A stretch of 64,000 nucleotides of DNA. Source: Crotophaga sulcirostris. Taxonomy: Eukaryota > Chordata > Aves > Cuculiformes > Crotophagidae. The stretch is taken from positions 1,330,839 to 1,394,838 of the forward strand of contig VYZB01000168.1 of assembly GCA_013397455.1 (NCBI GenBank). The letters are read 5' to 3'. Position numbers and translations under genes: made by a program. The notes under the pieces are model-generated. The model had not been told where the DNA came from. It saw only the letters and a list, made by a program, of their open reading frames with translations, and searched no databases. Below are positions 22,541 through 36,900 of this stretch, one piece after another; positions within the stretch are counted from its first letter, which is position 1; every line of letters begins with the position of its first letter.

Positions 22541-25500
22541 TTTTCTGTATTGTGTCAATGCTTATACTTTTCCATTGTTGTTGAAGACAGGACACAGAAC
22601 CCATTACCTCTTGCTCTGGCCCAGCAGAATGAGTCTTGTGTTCCTTTATTACGTTATCTATTTTTGTTCATATGGATCATCCAAATAAAGCCAATACATG
22701 GAAAAGCATGTGCAACAGTCTGTACTCTGCAGGTGGAACTGAGCATACTTTGCGGTTGGATTGACATGTCCTACCCTTTTTACATTTAAATGTCATCTCT
22801 AAGATGGCTCACTTATGTTCTCCCCTTAATAGAGGGATGTAGGCAGTGATCTATAGGTTCATTCTTGGACTGTGGTGTCTACCTAGACTGAATCCTGTAA
22901 TTGCTCTTGCCCTGTTCCTTCCATTGATATCATCACTGTTTAAGTGATTAACACAGACTGCATCACTAGTGATGTGAAAGCTACCCAAAACTTGCATAAT
23001 ATTTAACCAAGAATGAGTTCATATTGGTGGGTATTAAGAAATCTACCTGATTTCTACAATGTGTGGGAGTGAGAGTAAAGGGAAAGTAAGTGGAGGGAGG
23101 AAGAAGAAACCATCAAGCTAAAGGATAATGTTGATATCTGGAGATAAATTGGCAATAAGTAAATGTGGGATGGAAAGGGAAACAAAATTCCTAATCTGAA
23201 GTTATTTTGAGCTGATGTTCAGAACATAGAGCTTACAGATTTGTCATATGAGAATCAGAAAAAGGAAGCCTAGTTCTCTTTTAATTCAATGTATAATGAA
23301 AGCAATTTTCTGAGGTAGTACCTGTACTTTGTGACCAGAAAATCCCTGCTTTCGTGTGGTATTGATAGTGTAAGCAGAATTTGGTTTGTATAATTTTTTT
23401 TCAATATGTTTCACGTATCTTATAGGAATTAGTCCTTTTTTAATTCATCAGTGTTTCTATAACTGCAAGAAAGTCAGGAAGAATACCACATTACATTAAC
23501 CAAAATAAAAATTTTGACTGATTTTTTAAAGAGTTAGAATTAATTTAATAAGAACATTAACATTCAGAAACAAACCTCATCAGGTCTCCCAGCCAACTGA
23601 AACCTCTAACTCTCCTAACAGAAGGACCTGGACAACTATTGTACTCTATGCTATCTGACAATTGCCTTGGAGAATCTCTAGACCTGTAGGGGGAAGATTT
23701 AATGAAAATAAGAAAATCAAGTTGCAGATTCATTTCTAAACGTTTTTGGGCTTGTATGATTTTAAAGATCATGAGGTATATTTTAATGCCACTTTGAGAA
23801 ATAAGCTGTGTTGAGAAAGCTTTGCATTGAACAGCAAGGTATGATGAAGATAAAGTGGGGTGTTTCACAGACCTTAAATTGCTTAAGGATAAATTTAAGC
23901 TCGGCCCTACATATCAGTGTAGAGATCTTACATGATACAATATGAAGAAATGAAATCAGCAAGATAGATCTGAGCAAACAATTTTGCTTTGTGGTGTGCA
24001 GATTAGAGTTACTGGGAAAAGAAAAAGTCTTAGTTCCTTGACTTTTATGCATATCAATTTTGTAGCTCTATACTTGCATTACTTTGAATTTATTATTATT
24101 TGGAGGTTGATTTTATTATGTTTTCAACTGCTATTACTTTTAGAGCAGAGTTTGCATGCTCAGTACACAATCCCTTTTCACTGCCGAAACCATAGCAAGA
24201 TCAGTCTGCGTAACTATCATGTACAGGAAATTAGGATAGAGAGTTTTCATAATTCGTGGGCTTGCATACAAATCTCCAATTTCTGGAACCCAGACAGCAC
24301 TTCCCTCTCTCAGACCTGAAGATAAAAGCCTGTAAGTGATTCTGAGGTGCTAAAATATGAGGAAGACAAGGATCAGATAAGAAACTTGGTAGATAGGATA
24401 GACAGATACGAACACTAACCCTGGATAGTATTTTAAGCACTAATCTAATCAATAAACATATGGGCAAATGAAAATGCAAATGGAATAGATATATAAATGT
24501 TCAGGAAGAAAGAAAGATTTCTGTAATACTTACCTGTATTGTATTGGCTTCAAGTAGCCCTTAAGTGGAACTGACGGTATTACAAACACAATAAGCACTT
24601 CTAGACAAACTGGAATAACAATCACTTCAGGAGCCTAGAAGCATTCACAATTCTGCTGTTGTCAACTCTTTCAGTGGCTTTAATTTTCAATGGTAAGCAC
24701 AACTCCTATATAGTGTTGTCAAAACTGCAATGAAGTTATGTCATTGAATATTAAAGCGCTGGCCTGCGGAATGCCAAACACACAGATTTGAATTTCATGC
24801 TCTCTACTAAACATCAAGACAAATATGTCTAATTTCATAAAAACCTCACCAGCTCAGAAAGGCTGACAATCAAGCCCATTGCTACCGCTTTGCCAGCTGA
24901 ACTAGGAGTTTCTACTGCAAAAAAACTCTTCCCAGAAGGTCAGAGGAGGGGAGAAGCAGCATGGGGTTAGGATTCATGGATGCAGCAAGAGGTCAAAACC
25001 TTAAGAGTTTGGAGTACCAAGGGTACAATAAATCACTGAACACAAAATGCACATTTGAGTATGAAAATGCTCTCCTTGTGCTGTTCAGAAGAGTATGGGA
25101 GGCAATTCAAAAAGTACATATGGAAACTGGAATTTTTAACCCAGAAGATAAGGCTTTCATTTGCTGTAGAGTTTTCCCGATTCCAACCTTGAGTTGTGAA
25201 CCATGGCAGTGACTTGTTCAACAGGAGAAACAACACACTCGTAAACCTTCCAAAATCCAAATGTTTGCTGCCTTTCTTATCCTTTCTTCAAATGTTACCT
25301 TACGCTCAAAGACGTATTCTGGGCCTCTGTCTCTCCTTGTAATTCCACATCTTTATGAGACTACAAATAACTGGTAGCAATCTTTTGGGAGCCTGTAGTC
25401 TCTGTTAAATCTACCTCAGTCTGACATGTACTTTCCCTTTTGGGGTAGGATTTGTTCCTTCTGCCAGATTATGAACAGTAGTGATGTACTGTGTCCACTG

Positions 25501-25557
25501 GAAAGACTTGAAAGGCCAGATGAATGTGAACTTAATGGTAATCTCTAGACTAGTAGC

Positions 25558-25600
25558 GTATTTTTTTCTGTTTTTTTTGTTTGTTTGTTTATTTTTCCTA
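25558..25600 (+). repeat. T-rich tract with (GTTT)n
   Basis: Poly-T with a short GTTT tandem; low-complexity sequence only. Confidence 0.85.
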
Positions 25601-26372
25601 AAAATGATGACTTTGACTGTGAAAGTATTTCTCCTATTGGATGAAATGCATCTGTTCAAGCAATAGATGTCCAAATTTTACCAGTTATACTCAGATGCTC
25701 ATAGTCTGGACACTGAGATTCTGGACAGAATGAGTTCCAGAACAAAATATTGCTGCCAAACAGCAAAACATAGGAAACTGCTCAGTCCTATTTGGTCTAC
25801 AGTTTATAGATAGCACTGTGGAAAAAAGCGTTCACTGTGCTGGGTTTCTGCTCTGTGACCTCTCCAATCTGAGACTGACTAAAATCCACCAAACTCCTAG
25901 GTATCCTAAATCTTTGAATATTAAAAAACATTAATTACCCTGACTGTAGTTTTATTGCCTAACAAATAATCAACAATTATAATAATTAACAGGATTTTTT
26001 TTGTTATTCCATAGAGCACCAAAAGGACATTAGAAATACCAGTTTTCTCCCAAAGTTATATTGGTTTCAAGATACTTCCCTCTGATTACTTTATTTCCTT
26101 GAGGGGATATGTCTGTGCTCACAGAAATATTTTGGATGCTCTGTTTTACCAGTGCTTATACTCACTGAGTTTTTGCATTATTTATAATAGTAATTATTAC
26201 AATTATTTATTATTAGATGAAGGATGAGAGAGTTTCCAGCAATTCACAAAGTACAGAAGATGTAAGCCTTATCTTTCAGGGATTGTGGTTGAACTTTCAG
26301 ATGCTTGTGCAGTGAGAAGACACTGACAGAGAGGGATATTGCCTAGGAACAGCAGATGTTAAATGACCATAG

Positions 26373-26406
26373 AAAATAAATAAATAAATAAATAAACAAA
26401 CAAACA
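26373..26406 (+). repeat. (AAAT)n microsatellite merging into (AAAC)n
   Basis: About six AAAT units are followed by three AAAC units. No adjacent retroposon was recognised that would make this a poly(A) tail. Confidence 0.95.
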
Positions 26407-27238
26407 TAAGCACCTTATACATTGCTGGACTTCTTACTCTAAAAGTCGCATCAGAGAGGCTGAAAAAGGAAAAGTATAATAAACCAGAATACAGATCAGT
26501 ATCTTGCGAAGATGATTGACATATTATGATTTCATGAAGTATATTTTAATTTTCCAAAGGAGATGTCATCTATCTCTTCTGGTGGATAGAGAAGTACTAG
26601 TTGCAAAGATAGGTGTAGCAGGTGTGCTGAGTGAATAACCATAGCTCATAGTGTACAGTGTTATGCAAAGTTTTAGAGCTACAGTAGAGAGAAGAGGCAG
26701 ATACAGAATGAGAGCTCATGAACCAGTGGAAGAGGTGGAGTTCAGATGCCAAATAACGTAGAGTAGTGACCAAAGATGATGAAAGGTGATAGCATTTTCT
26801 GACTGTCACAACAAACTGTCCAAGTCAAAAAGAAAATTTCACATCTTAGATTTCCAACAAACCCTTTTGTTCTTATGTAGTACAGCAAAAGCTCAGAAAT
26901 GAAGGATAAAACACCGAGAAAAACAATCTTCAGGGAATGCAATGTTGAGGATGGATCATGTTCTCTGGAAGACTGGCCGATTATGCCTCCTGTATTTTTT
27001 CCAAGAAGTAGAGATGGATACCTGTTTCTTTTCCTGTAAATTAAAAGTGATCTCTAACCCATCTACATGGTGCAATGAGTTCAAACAGATCTAGACATAT
27101 TTGCAAGTTCATGTATTTATGTTTCTATTTATCCCTTCTAACTGTTAAGCAGGGGTCTGCTCAAGACTATATAAATCTGATTAGATAATTTAGAGTAAAA
27201 TATATTGGTCTTCACAAAGAACTGGAAAACTACAGCTG

Positions 27239-27300
27239 GAATCATAGAATAGCTGGGTTTTAAGGGGTCCTTAAATGTCATCTAGTCCAAATCCTGTGTA
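27239..27300 (-). mobile_element. CR1 LINE 3'-end scrap
   Basis: The minus-strand CR1 terminus GAATCATAGAATAG is followed by a ggggtccttaaatgtcatct block and agtccaaatcct, the CR1 3' UTR order. Only about 60 bases are recognisable; the bases up to about 27400 may be decayed continuation. Confidence 0.75.
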
Positions 27301-30300
27301 ATAAGGTAGCTCATATGTATCGAATATTGTATCTTCAGCTTGATCTAAAGCTGGTGAAACACATAACACCACCTGGAAACTGTAGAACACATGTAGTACA
27401 CCTAAGCAAAGCATGTGAGGAGATCAGCCAGAGAGTACAGACAAAATTATCTTTGTAACTATGACAGTGGCTTTAGAGACTTACAAAAGTTTTAGGTATA
27501 ATTACACCCTTCATAAGAAAAGCATAATTCCCCAGTTCTTTCTGACACATGCCTTCCTACCCAAATGTACAGCAAGTGATTTTTATATCTGAGACATATT
27601 CTATGGAATAAAGATCAACAGATGTACACTTGGAAATGGATCCAATCTAAAAGGCTGCATCTGAACAACATCTGACTCAGAAATGTTTTCCTTCCCTCCC
27701 CCTCCGTTTTTTTCACATGTGTGCTTGTTTGTTTTAATTAAACCAATCCAGAAAGAGAGATTTTGGTTTTTTTTGGTTGTTCATGTGGACCTACCCCCAC
27801 TCCTTCTTATGCTTAAGGAAGAATACTTCTTTACATTGCAAATAGCTTAATGCCAGCAGAGTATGTATTAGATGCAATCACAGAAAAATAACATTGCAAA
27901 GGGTCTTAAGAGGGTGTGTAATCCATGCAGTTTTTTCCCCAAGGCAGGATCAAGTACTTAAGCCATTTGCAAGAGAAGATTGCCTATCGCTTGTTCTCAG
28001 TAATGACCAGTGGTGTATTGCAAGCCATGTACTTACATATATTACACTAGAATTTGGAGAGTACAGGTCAGGTTACAGTCTCACAATGCTGACACTGTGC
28101 AAACTCATAAGAAGCAATTCCAGTTCCAAGCAGTTTTCAGTCTCAATAGACAAAGTAGTCAAGGGAAAGAGAAATAATATGTCATCATGTTTATTTTATA
28201 TGGAACTTCTAATTTTTTAGCCTGAGCCTAATCTATCTTTTCTTAAGGTTGATAGTAAACCTCCAGCTGAACACAACTGGAGTTATCAAAAGGCACTACA
28301 GATTGCACAAAGAATACACAAAAAAACCCAAGAAATCTACATGGGATTCCTGTATAACCTAGATCTCCTACATCTCAAGATGGTGGCAAGGACATCTGTA
28401 CATAGCACAAAGCTTTTGTCTCACTGCACATTTACAAAAGAAAATGATGTGTTCAAAAAGAAATACTACTACTAATAATAGTCTTAGCACATGATGGAGT
28501 TTTCCCAACACAGCATGCAGCTGCAGAGCTGAACAGGCTTATCCACATTCCCTTAGCAATGGTTTGTGTTTTGACATTGACTAACTCATCCATGCTCAGG
28601 GCACAGGCACTCAGACAATCTCCATCACCAGTTTCCTATTAGAAATCTTGATCTCTGCTGAAACAAGCTCAATTCCCTTCACTATTTCCCAGCCGACAGA
28701 CGACTCGAGAGGGAGGATATTGCAAGTGTCAGTCTCTTTTCCTCTGGACAGGCCATGGATGACACAAGAAGGAGAGAAATAAACAAATAAAAAAATCTCT
28801 CTTTATGTGGCAACTTTTTAATGTGTTTGTTGTACCACTATGCTTCATTCATTCTCCCAAAACTAGTTTACTAAGATTATAGTTCTGGAAATCCTTCAAC
28901 AAAAGTGTTCTCTTTCCTCTTTTTCTCTGATTTTTTGTTACACTTTTATTATTTCACTGAAAGAAGGAGTTGGCAATCTATCTTGAAGAGCTACTTTGTT
29001 ATTAGAAGGTGTTACGGAGCTCTTCAAATTAGTCATTGTATAAAATCTAATCTAAGGATAGGTTTGCTAACTAAACAACACAAAGAACAATAAGATGAGT
29101 CTTAAGGTAGACTTTTCCATAAACTTCTTCAGAAGGATCATTTTATGTGTATTAATACTTGAATTATTTCAGCAATGGGAGGTCAAGATCAAGGTCTGAA
29201 AGTTAATGTGAGTTGCCATAGCTTCATTAACCACAGCAGAGGTGTTTTGTGCTAAGGGTTAGTCATAAACAAAGTGAAAGACACCTGAACAGAAAATAGA
29301 CAGCTTTTTTTTTTAAAAAAAAAACAACATGAGAGCAAAAAGAAAGTGTATTTTTCACTCAACATGGTCAGTATTGGTCACTTAAGGATACAAGCTGATT
29401 CTGAACATAAATGTAAATATTTCTTCATTCTGTGCTCTTGCCCTGTTTGTTTGTGAGTAAATCCCACAGTTTTCTGTGTGGAGGTGCTCCCGAACCCTTA
29501 GTCAATCATGCTAGAAGACCCTGTAGCTATATCAATATAAGTCAATCAAATATTTATGGGTCCCTTTCTTGATACTGAGTAAAATATCATGAAATGGCCC
29601 TCATCCATACCATAGCACTTTCTTACCTTTTAAAACAAGTTTTAACTGTCTCTTAAGGATGGTCCCAGGCCTATACTAGATGCTCAAACCATGTCAAGTA
29701 ATAGTTTTCGAAACGGAAAATTTTCATAAATTAAATATCAGAAACTGTTCTAACGTTTTGTAGCATTGGTAAACATATTCTAAAGCCCATAATTGTTCCT
29801 AGACAGTATTTTATTCATTAATGTAGCCGTTCCCTATCTGTCGTCCCAGAGAGTTGCATGGTCACCAGTGAAAGAGCATCAGCACACAGGTGAGTTTTAT
29901 TAATTGCATATAAGAAAAACCATCTGAGAAAAAAGGTAATGAAAGACTGGTAATATGGGGATGTGACAAAGGTACCTACCTCCAAAGAGAATCTGTAACC
30001 TCTGGAATATGAAAACATTAGTATGGACCACATAAAAAATTAAAACACTTTCCCTTAGCTGTTGACGTTCGCCATTTTAATGAAAGTTTTCATAAAAAAA
30101 TAATCTTTTTTTGAATATAGTAAAACCTTTTGTAATAACAGGGAACAGAATCTAAACATCAACATTTTGGTATTAAAAGAAGGAAGAGAAAAAAAGAACA
30201 CAGAATCGCTGATAAGAGAAATTTTGCAAAATAAAATAAGTCAAGGAAAATTAATGGAGGATGGGTGTAACGTCTCAAGAAATCTAGTAATACCTGATAG

Positions 30301-33300
30301 AGGATGGAGGAGAAGGAGGTGTGTTTTGCTTTATTGAGTATTTCTGTACAGTGCAGTAAAAGAAAATTCTACCATCTGTCATATTCAAGAAACTGGTATG
30401 CTATGACATTAGACAGGTTTGCTCATACTTCCAATCTGCTGCTCGTTCATTTCTGCTGAACACTTCTCCCACGTAATTTTTATTTTTATCGTTATTATTA
30501 TTATTTGGAAGTTGGATCATGTTTCACTGTTTTTCTAAAGCTTGAATTCTTTCAAGCTAGAATAAAATGAAATAATAGAAGAGCAATCTACCAAAAAATC
30601 TTAGACGGTCTCCATTACCCAGCTTGATATTTATTCTTGTTTTTTCCAGATGTCATTCAAGTTTACTTTTTAGATGATTAAGCTTCCCCTACCCACTGCT
30701 TGCGGTTCAATATTAAGTGAAATGTGTCTTAATGGACACTAATGTAGCATTAATTTTTACTTGCATTAAAATCCATAAGACAATTTATCTGAAATTCATG
30801 TAAGTACATTATATCGCCTATTAGGGAAAGTATATTTCTTCAGGATATAACAAGGAAAGGTTTCTGTAGGGAGTTATGATTGCAAGTACAAAACCAGGAT
30901 TTCCTTACTATATGTCACACAAAGCCCTAGATGTGGGATTTATTAACACATCTAACCCACCTGGATGATACATGGATACAAACTCTCAGCTGATCACTCA
31001 GATTGTACAGTACATTTGGGGAGATCTCTACCTCCATTTTATGGTCCAAAGGGAGGACATCAAAAAGGAAGAGCTTATCTTTTCTCACTGACAACCAGGA
31101 GCATTTAAACAACCATTTTAGGGTACAGTTCAATCATTTAGACTGTAAATGTTTGACTAGATAAAACTATTTCTAAGTCACATCAGAAGCACAAGGTTCT
31201 TAAATCTGCTAGGTCTAGGATTACAGAGGGCAAAGCTTGAATATTGTGACCTCATGTTACAAGGTATAGATTCAGTTTCCTTGAGGGGGAGCAGAATTTA
31301 ATTCCTGCCACTACAAAATATTTTTCTTAAAAATCATCTCCTACTTCATATTCCAGATTTCTGAGGATTAGTACATCCTCATATTTCAATTACAATTTAA
31401 CTAAAAAACAGACTTTAAGAATGTCCACATTGCTTTCAACAGAAATTTTAGAATAAAATTAGATGGAGCGAGTTGTTTTGTAGAAAAAAAAACATACAGG
31501 AGTAGAAGAAGGTGCAAATTCTGAATTGCTGAATTAACCAGACCCGTATGATAGATAAGCATATGTGAAGTATGTTACTAGAAGAAAATTCCCTTGTTGT
31601 TTCAGTAAAATAAGTATGCATTGTTATTAAATTTATTTAGGGGTCAGATTTCTTATTGGAGCAAATTGGGATAGTTACACGAATTTTGGTGAACTGAGAT
31701 TATTATATTTATATAATTAAATGAGGATCTAATTTTGGGGAAGGTGATAGATGTTGGTTCAGATTAGGCAATATTTTGTGCGTTTTTCTTTTAAATTGAG
31801 GGGAAAGGATGAGGATTTGGGATTACTGAGGAATGCAAAAAAAAGATAGAAAAGGATTCATTAGGCTGAAGCAGCAGATAAATCTTGAAGGAAAAACTCA
31901 AGACACAAAACATTGAGAGTAGTGATGACCCAGGGGAGTTACACTAGACTTGGAACAGTGATTCTCATAGTACAGTTTGGCCCACAGCCTGGAAAAGAGT
32001 CCTTTTGCTGTCTGTCAATGTTCAAATGAATATTCTTTAAAATTAACACTCTTTTTATAGTGTTTTCCATCTGGGAATCTGTAACGTCAAGGTGTAAGAG
32101 AGATCAAAATTTGTTCAGGTACTTTATAATTCAGGGAAAAGTGTCTCCAACCTGGTGACACATGCTACATAATCAATAAATAACAATATTTACAACATCT
32201 GTGAAAAGAATTGCCTTGATAATTAAATTACAAGATGACAAATTTATCATAAGTCAGGTTTAACAAATCAACTATACCAGTATTTGAATGTAGGGTTTTT
32301 TTGGAGTGGTTGAGTGGGGTAAAAGTGTTAGAAAGTGGCATTTGTGGAGTTCACAGGAGAAATAATGGAGTTCTAGAAATTCCATCCAGTAAAAATTAAT
32401 ACAAGCAAAGCAGGGAAATGAACAGAAAATGCAGAGTAAGAAAACACCAAGATAAACTCCTTGATTTGCCATAATCTCCCCTGTGAAGGATCGGTCTCCA
32501 GACCTTTTGCATGACATGGTGCAATATTTGACCAACCAGTGAAAGAATTCAAGTTCTGCCCACTGTCTCTAGAAAACTTCCGTTATCTCAAATGATCTGA
32601 TCCTCAAGTCATTGTGTGAACTTCAGCTATGTTGTATTTCTGGTTTTAGCAAGGGAAGAAATTGAGATAAGCTAACTCCTCTCCAAGGACTTCTAAAACT
32701 CGTCATTTTTTTCCATCCCCTTTCCCTAATTAAGAAAAAAGCAATGAAGGCAAGAACCAGAAGAGAAAAAAGGGCAGAACTTCTTTGCCCCTTGGTAACC
32801 TTCCTGTGGAAAGTTTCTTGGTTCCACAGCTGATGCTGAACTTGATATCCAGCTCATAAGAAGAGTAAACAAACCAAGAGGTATTTTTGCACCCTCTGGA
32901 GGCTTCATACAAATACTCTCACTCATGATTTGCAGCTCATATTCAGAGAAGATGAAGTAGCTAAATTATTTATCAAGGCAAGAGTGAAAAAAAAGGTGAA
33001 GGGAAAAATCCTTCCTTGTCCATCCACGTAGCAAGAAGAAACCATGAAGTATGGGATTAGCATATAACAGGAGACAACTGCCATACCTTCTGGCAGTATC
33101 ATTTTTCTTATCCAAAAATGTTGTTCTGACTGTGACAATATTTGGTTGGCCTTTTGTTACATTCTCATCTGCTTCTGGTTATCCAGTCACTAACCATCAA
33201 ACTTCACTGTCATGAGCCACTACCATGCAATTTTTTTGTTCACCATGGGTCAAGGATAACAAATATTTTTCATCACATCTTATTTTCTTGGTGTCTTGGA

Positions 33301-33838
33301 GTGGGGAAAAACAAACAGTTAATCTATTTAATTTTGCTGATCACCATCAGGAGTTCTGGATGGGTAATTTTTTGTCATTACTCTGTCCCCATCTCATAAA
33401 GTTTCATTTACTGCCTTTTTAAACAAATGATGACTCCAAATCTATTTGTCACACAATAGCTCTCAAACATGCCAAACAATAACTATTACTATTCTTGGCT
33501 TGTTTGATCCAAATGGCATTTACAGACGTTATTCCTCCCCTCTCCTTGATATGACTTGAATAGAAACCTTTAAATAAATAAAACAAAACCCAGAGCAAAC
33601 CTCGAAAACAATAAACCGACCTCCAAGCTCTGGAAAATAATCACAAAAACAGTGGCTGTTACCGTTGTAAGTGGGGAAATCCAATTATGAGATGTCAATA
33701 TTGTTCTCCTTTCAATTACTTCAAAAAGATTCATATGTGTATAATTTTTAGGTTGATTTCATTGACTTTGTCAAAAAGAAACAGAAATTACATAGTTGCA
33801 AGGAGACTTCACCCCCAAAATTCTTCTTTTACATAAAC
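27301..33838. other. Unassigned unique sequence
   Basis: No gene, RNA gene or interspersed repeat is recognised over 6.5 kb of AT-rich sequence. It contains a perfect T10A10 palindrome at 29305-29324 and short (TTA)n sequence near 30490-30505. Open frames are short and without recognisable domains. Confidence 0.5.
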
Positions 33839-33951
33839 ATGCAAAGACACGCACACACATACAAACACATACACACACAGACACACGCGTATACACACAC
33901 ATCTGTACACACAAGCACATACAAACACATACACACACACACAGAGAGTGA
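33839..33951 (+). repeat. CA-rich compound microsatellite
   Basis: About 110 bases of CA repeats interrupted by CATA, CAAA and CGCGT units. A unit of about 30 bases (ACATACAAACACATACACAC core) occurs twice, at about 33857 and 33917, so the array grew partly by duplication of a longer segment. Frames through it are compositional. Confidence 0.95.
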
Positions 33952-36900
33952 TCGATATCAATTTTCAAATGTACTATTGATTTCAGTAGCCCTTAATTTC
34001 AAGACAAACAATAGTTTCTTTTGTAATTTCCATGCTGCTGATATAACTGCCATCATTGCTGACCTGTATGTTGTCAAATAATATTGATTGTCTATGAAAT
34101 GAAGCAAGAAGGGTCTGGCAGCAAGATGTGGGATAGGAGGGGAGAAGAATATGGGTACCTTCTTGCTAACTAAAGGAATAAATAAAAGGGATGCAACAAC
34201 TGTATAGGTCAAGTAGCTGAGAGGCCTGGGTCCTCACACTGGACCTTGGCCTCCATGGGAAACTTTACGTCCCCACACAGACTATTCTTTCTTCCAGTGC
34301 CTCACTTCCCCCCTTGGTCATGGTGGTTTCTCCTATCTATTCAGGCTGTAAACTCGTGTGAGGGTGTTTTCAGCTTGAATTCATTAAATGCACTTCTCAA
34401 TTGAGCCAGGGAAGAGGGATGTTTTTATGACTAAACTACTGGGGACTAAGGAGCCCGAGGTTTTTTTCTCTGCTCCTCCAGAGACTGACGAATCCAAAAG
34501 CATGTTTCCAGATTGCAGAAAATTCTGCATGATCCCTTCTTGTGACCTTCATTATCTAAGACGGGGCTACAGACTTTTTTGTCTGCCTTGTCTGTTAAGT
34601 TGTACAGTTTTTATGATAAGGGATGGTGATTCATGCAGCTTTTATGAGGTCCTGTTCTTCAGCCTATGAAGGCTTCTGGGTCACAGATACATTTCTGGAA
34701 GTGCTGTAACTGTGGCAAGTGCCATAACTGTAGTTGCACAGCCTATAAACGAGGAGGGTAGCTCCAGGATTAGATTTCAAAGCTCATTCAGGCAACTAAA
34801 GCATTCACCAGGTTTGTCAGATCCTTAACTTTACTTTGCAGGACTCTATCAAGTATCTTGTGCTCTCTAAGTCAATATTAAATCCAAAGTATCCTCATAA
34901 TCACATCTGAACTTGAAGTTATGGATATTTGAAAGAAACTTCTGGCTCTCACACAGAAAGGAACATATTCATTCACTTGTCTGGACCACATGCTGACTGG
35001 TGTAATTATATTCTACCAGCTCAGATTTCTCCTGCAGTATCTGCTGGCTTTGATATCATTCTTAACTTCTCATCCTGAGGTGCTTTGTAGTGTTGCTCTG
35101 TGTTTTAAATCATCTGAATCAGCCATGCATCTGCAGTGCTGGTACCAGAGCTGACTCATGCATTAGCATACATACCTCAGCCCAATTAATCTTCCTCTGA
35201 GGAAACTGCATAAATAAGAACTTATGACTACATGCCACCCAGAACCTTTCATCCTAAAGTATTTCAGGATGTCTTGCTAGGCCATATGTATAGGTGCATG
35301 CATGTATACACATTTATGTGTATATACATACTGTAAGAGAGCAAAGAAAGGCCAGTAATGCAGTGTTTGGGTATACATTTGGGTCACGACTGTAAGAGAA
35401 CTAGTTTCAGGATATTCTGACACTCTGTGGATATATTTACACTAACAGTTCTCTTAACTGTCCTCATTAGGATTCCGGAGAATTTAGATGCATTATATCA
35501 GGTTAATCTATAGCATAGATATGAGCCTATGGGTAAAATCCTAGGCCCTTTTGGAATCAATGTAGACTTTCTCAAAGGACTGAAAACTTATTTCTGTCTA
35601 GGAATCATTCACTTCGGCATGACAGTGCACCCCTCACTGGAGTGGGAAGCAGCTGCAAAGTTTTAATGAATGAAAAAGAATGTAATATCCAGCTAAAACT
35701 AGAGTGGGAATTATAAGTAGGCAAATCAACCAGCAGTTACTCAAATTTAAATCTATTGAGGATGCTGGGGTTAATGACTAGTTTATGCACTACATTTCCT
35801 TCCTTTAATATTATTTTAATATTGTTGTATTTTATTTTAATTACATTCAATCTTAGTTTTTCTGTTACTTTATAGACGAAGCATATTTGTGCTCACTAGC
35901 TTGGAAAAAAAGCAAGAAGTGTCAAACTTACACCACCTCACGGGATATAAAGCTTGGTTTAATTCTGGTTAAGACAGATCTAAATTGAAACTGCTTTCCT
36001 TTCCCTGTGGACTCCTCGCTTAAAGATGACAGGTCCCTTAGTGTATGTGTTTGTGAGACTAAATGTGTTACTGAAGGATCATGAACAGACCCTAAGAGAG
36101 AAGGAAAGAAAAAGAACAGATAGATGTAATGGATTATTTCAGACACTATGTCTTGTTTGAGTTTCCCACCCTTTTGAAATGCGTTGTACCTTTTGTTCAG
36201 TGTGTGGATACCTTTTACCTTTCAACCTACTTTGGAGAATAGCAAAGTATAAGAGTTGCACTGGGTATGGAGAATGACGGTATTTATGGAAGGAATACAT
36301 TGTAGAAGCAACTGGTCAGGAGAAGTCCTTAAACTTTATATTCTGGTGTGTGAAAATGGAAAACTTGCATAGTTTCAAAGAAATGACTACTATATTCTCC
36401 AGGGACTTACTTATTTAGTGACAGGGAAAGTGCGATATATTCTGGATACTCATAGAGATAAAAAATCTCAAATACTAGATCTTGATTGCTAACTGCTAAA
36501 AAAGATTGTTCAAATTTTTTTTTACATTTATAGCAATGTGTACCAGCAAGAAGAAATGGTTAAATAAATAAAGGAAAGATAAAATAGGTACGAATGCAAC
36601 TGTGAGCATGAAGTTGTTCAAATCTCTAGAAATAACTGACAGCTCAGGAAAGAAAATTCTATGGACAAACTCATTTTCCCCCACCCCTTAGCTTTGTGTT
36701 GTTCATGAATGGCATTCCTTCACAGTTTTATCAATAGAATGTAATTCTGGTCAGATCAGTCTGTCAACAAGGAGCAACATCAAATCATTTTGTCCATATA
36801 AATAAATCAGTTGTTGTTTATTATTTCTTTTCTCTTTTTTTTGTGGATGAAATGGAGTGATTAAAATGTGTTCTGTAGCCCAACATAAGAATGAGGAAGA

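Larger units (their letters stand above)
21566..27238. other. Unassigned unique sequence
   Basis: No gene or interspersed repeat is recognised. A G/T-rich stretch at about 22471-22540 produces a 145-codon hydrophobic open frame that is compositional. T-rich tracts occur at 25558-25600. The remaining sequence is AT-rich without a recognisable exon. Confidence 0.5.

Noticed and set aside
22352..22789. 145-codon plus-strand frame with hydrophobic, membrane-like stretches
   Set aside because: The hydrophobicity comes from a G/T-rich low-complexity stretch; no domain or splice context is visible.
34388..34669. 93-codon plus-strand frame with several cysteines
   Set aside because: No recognisable domain and no exon boundaries; likely random.
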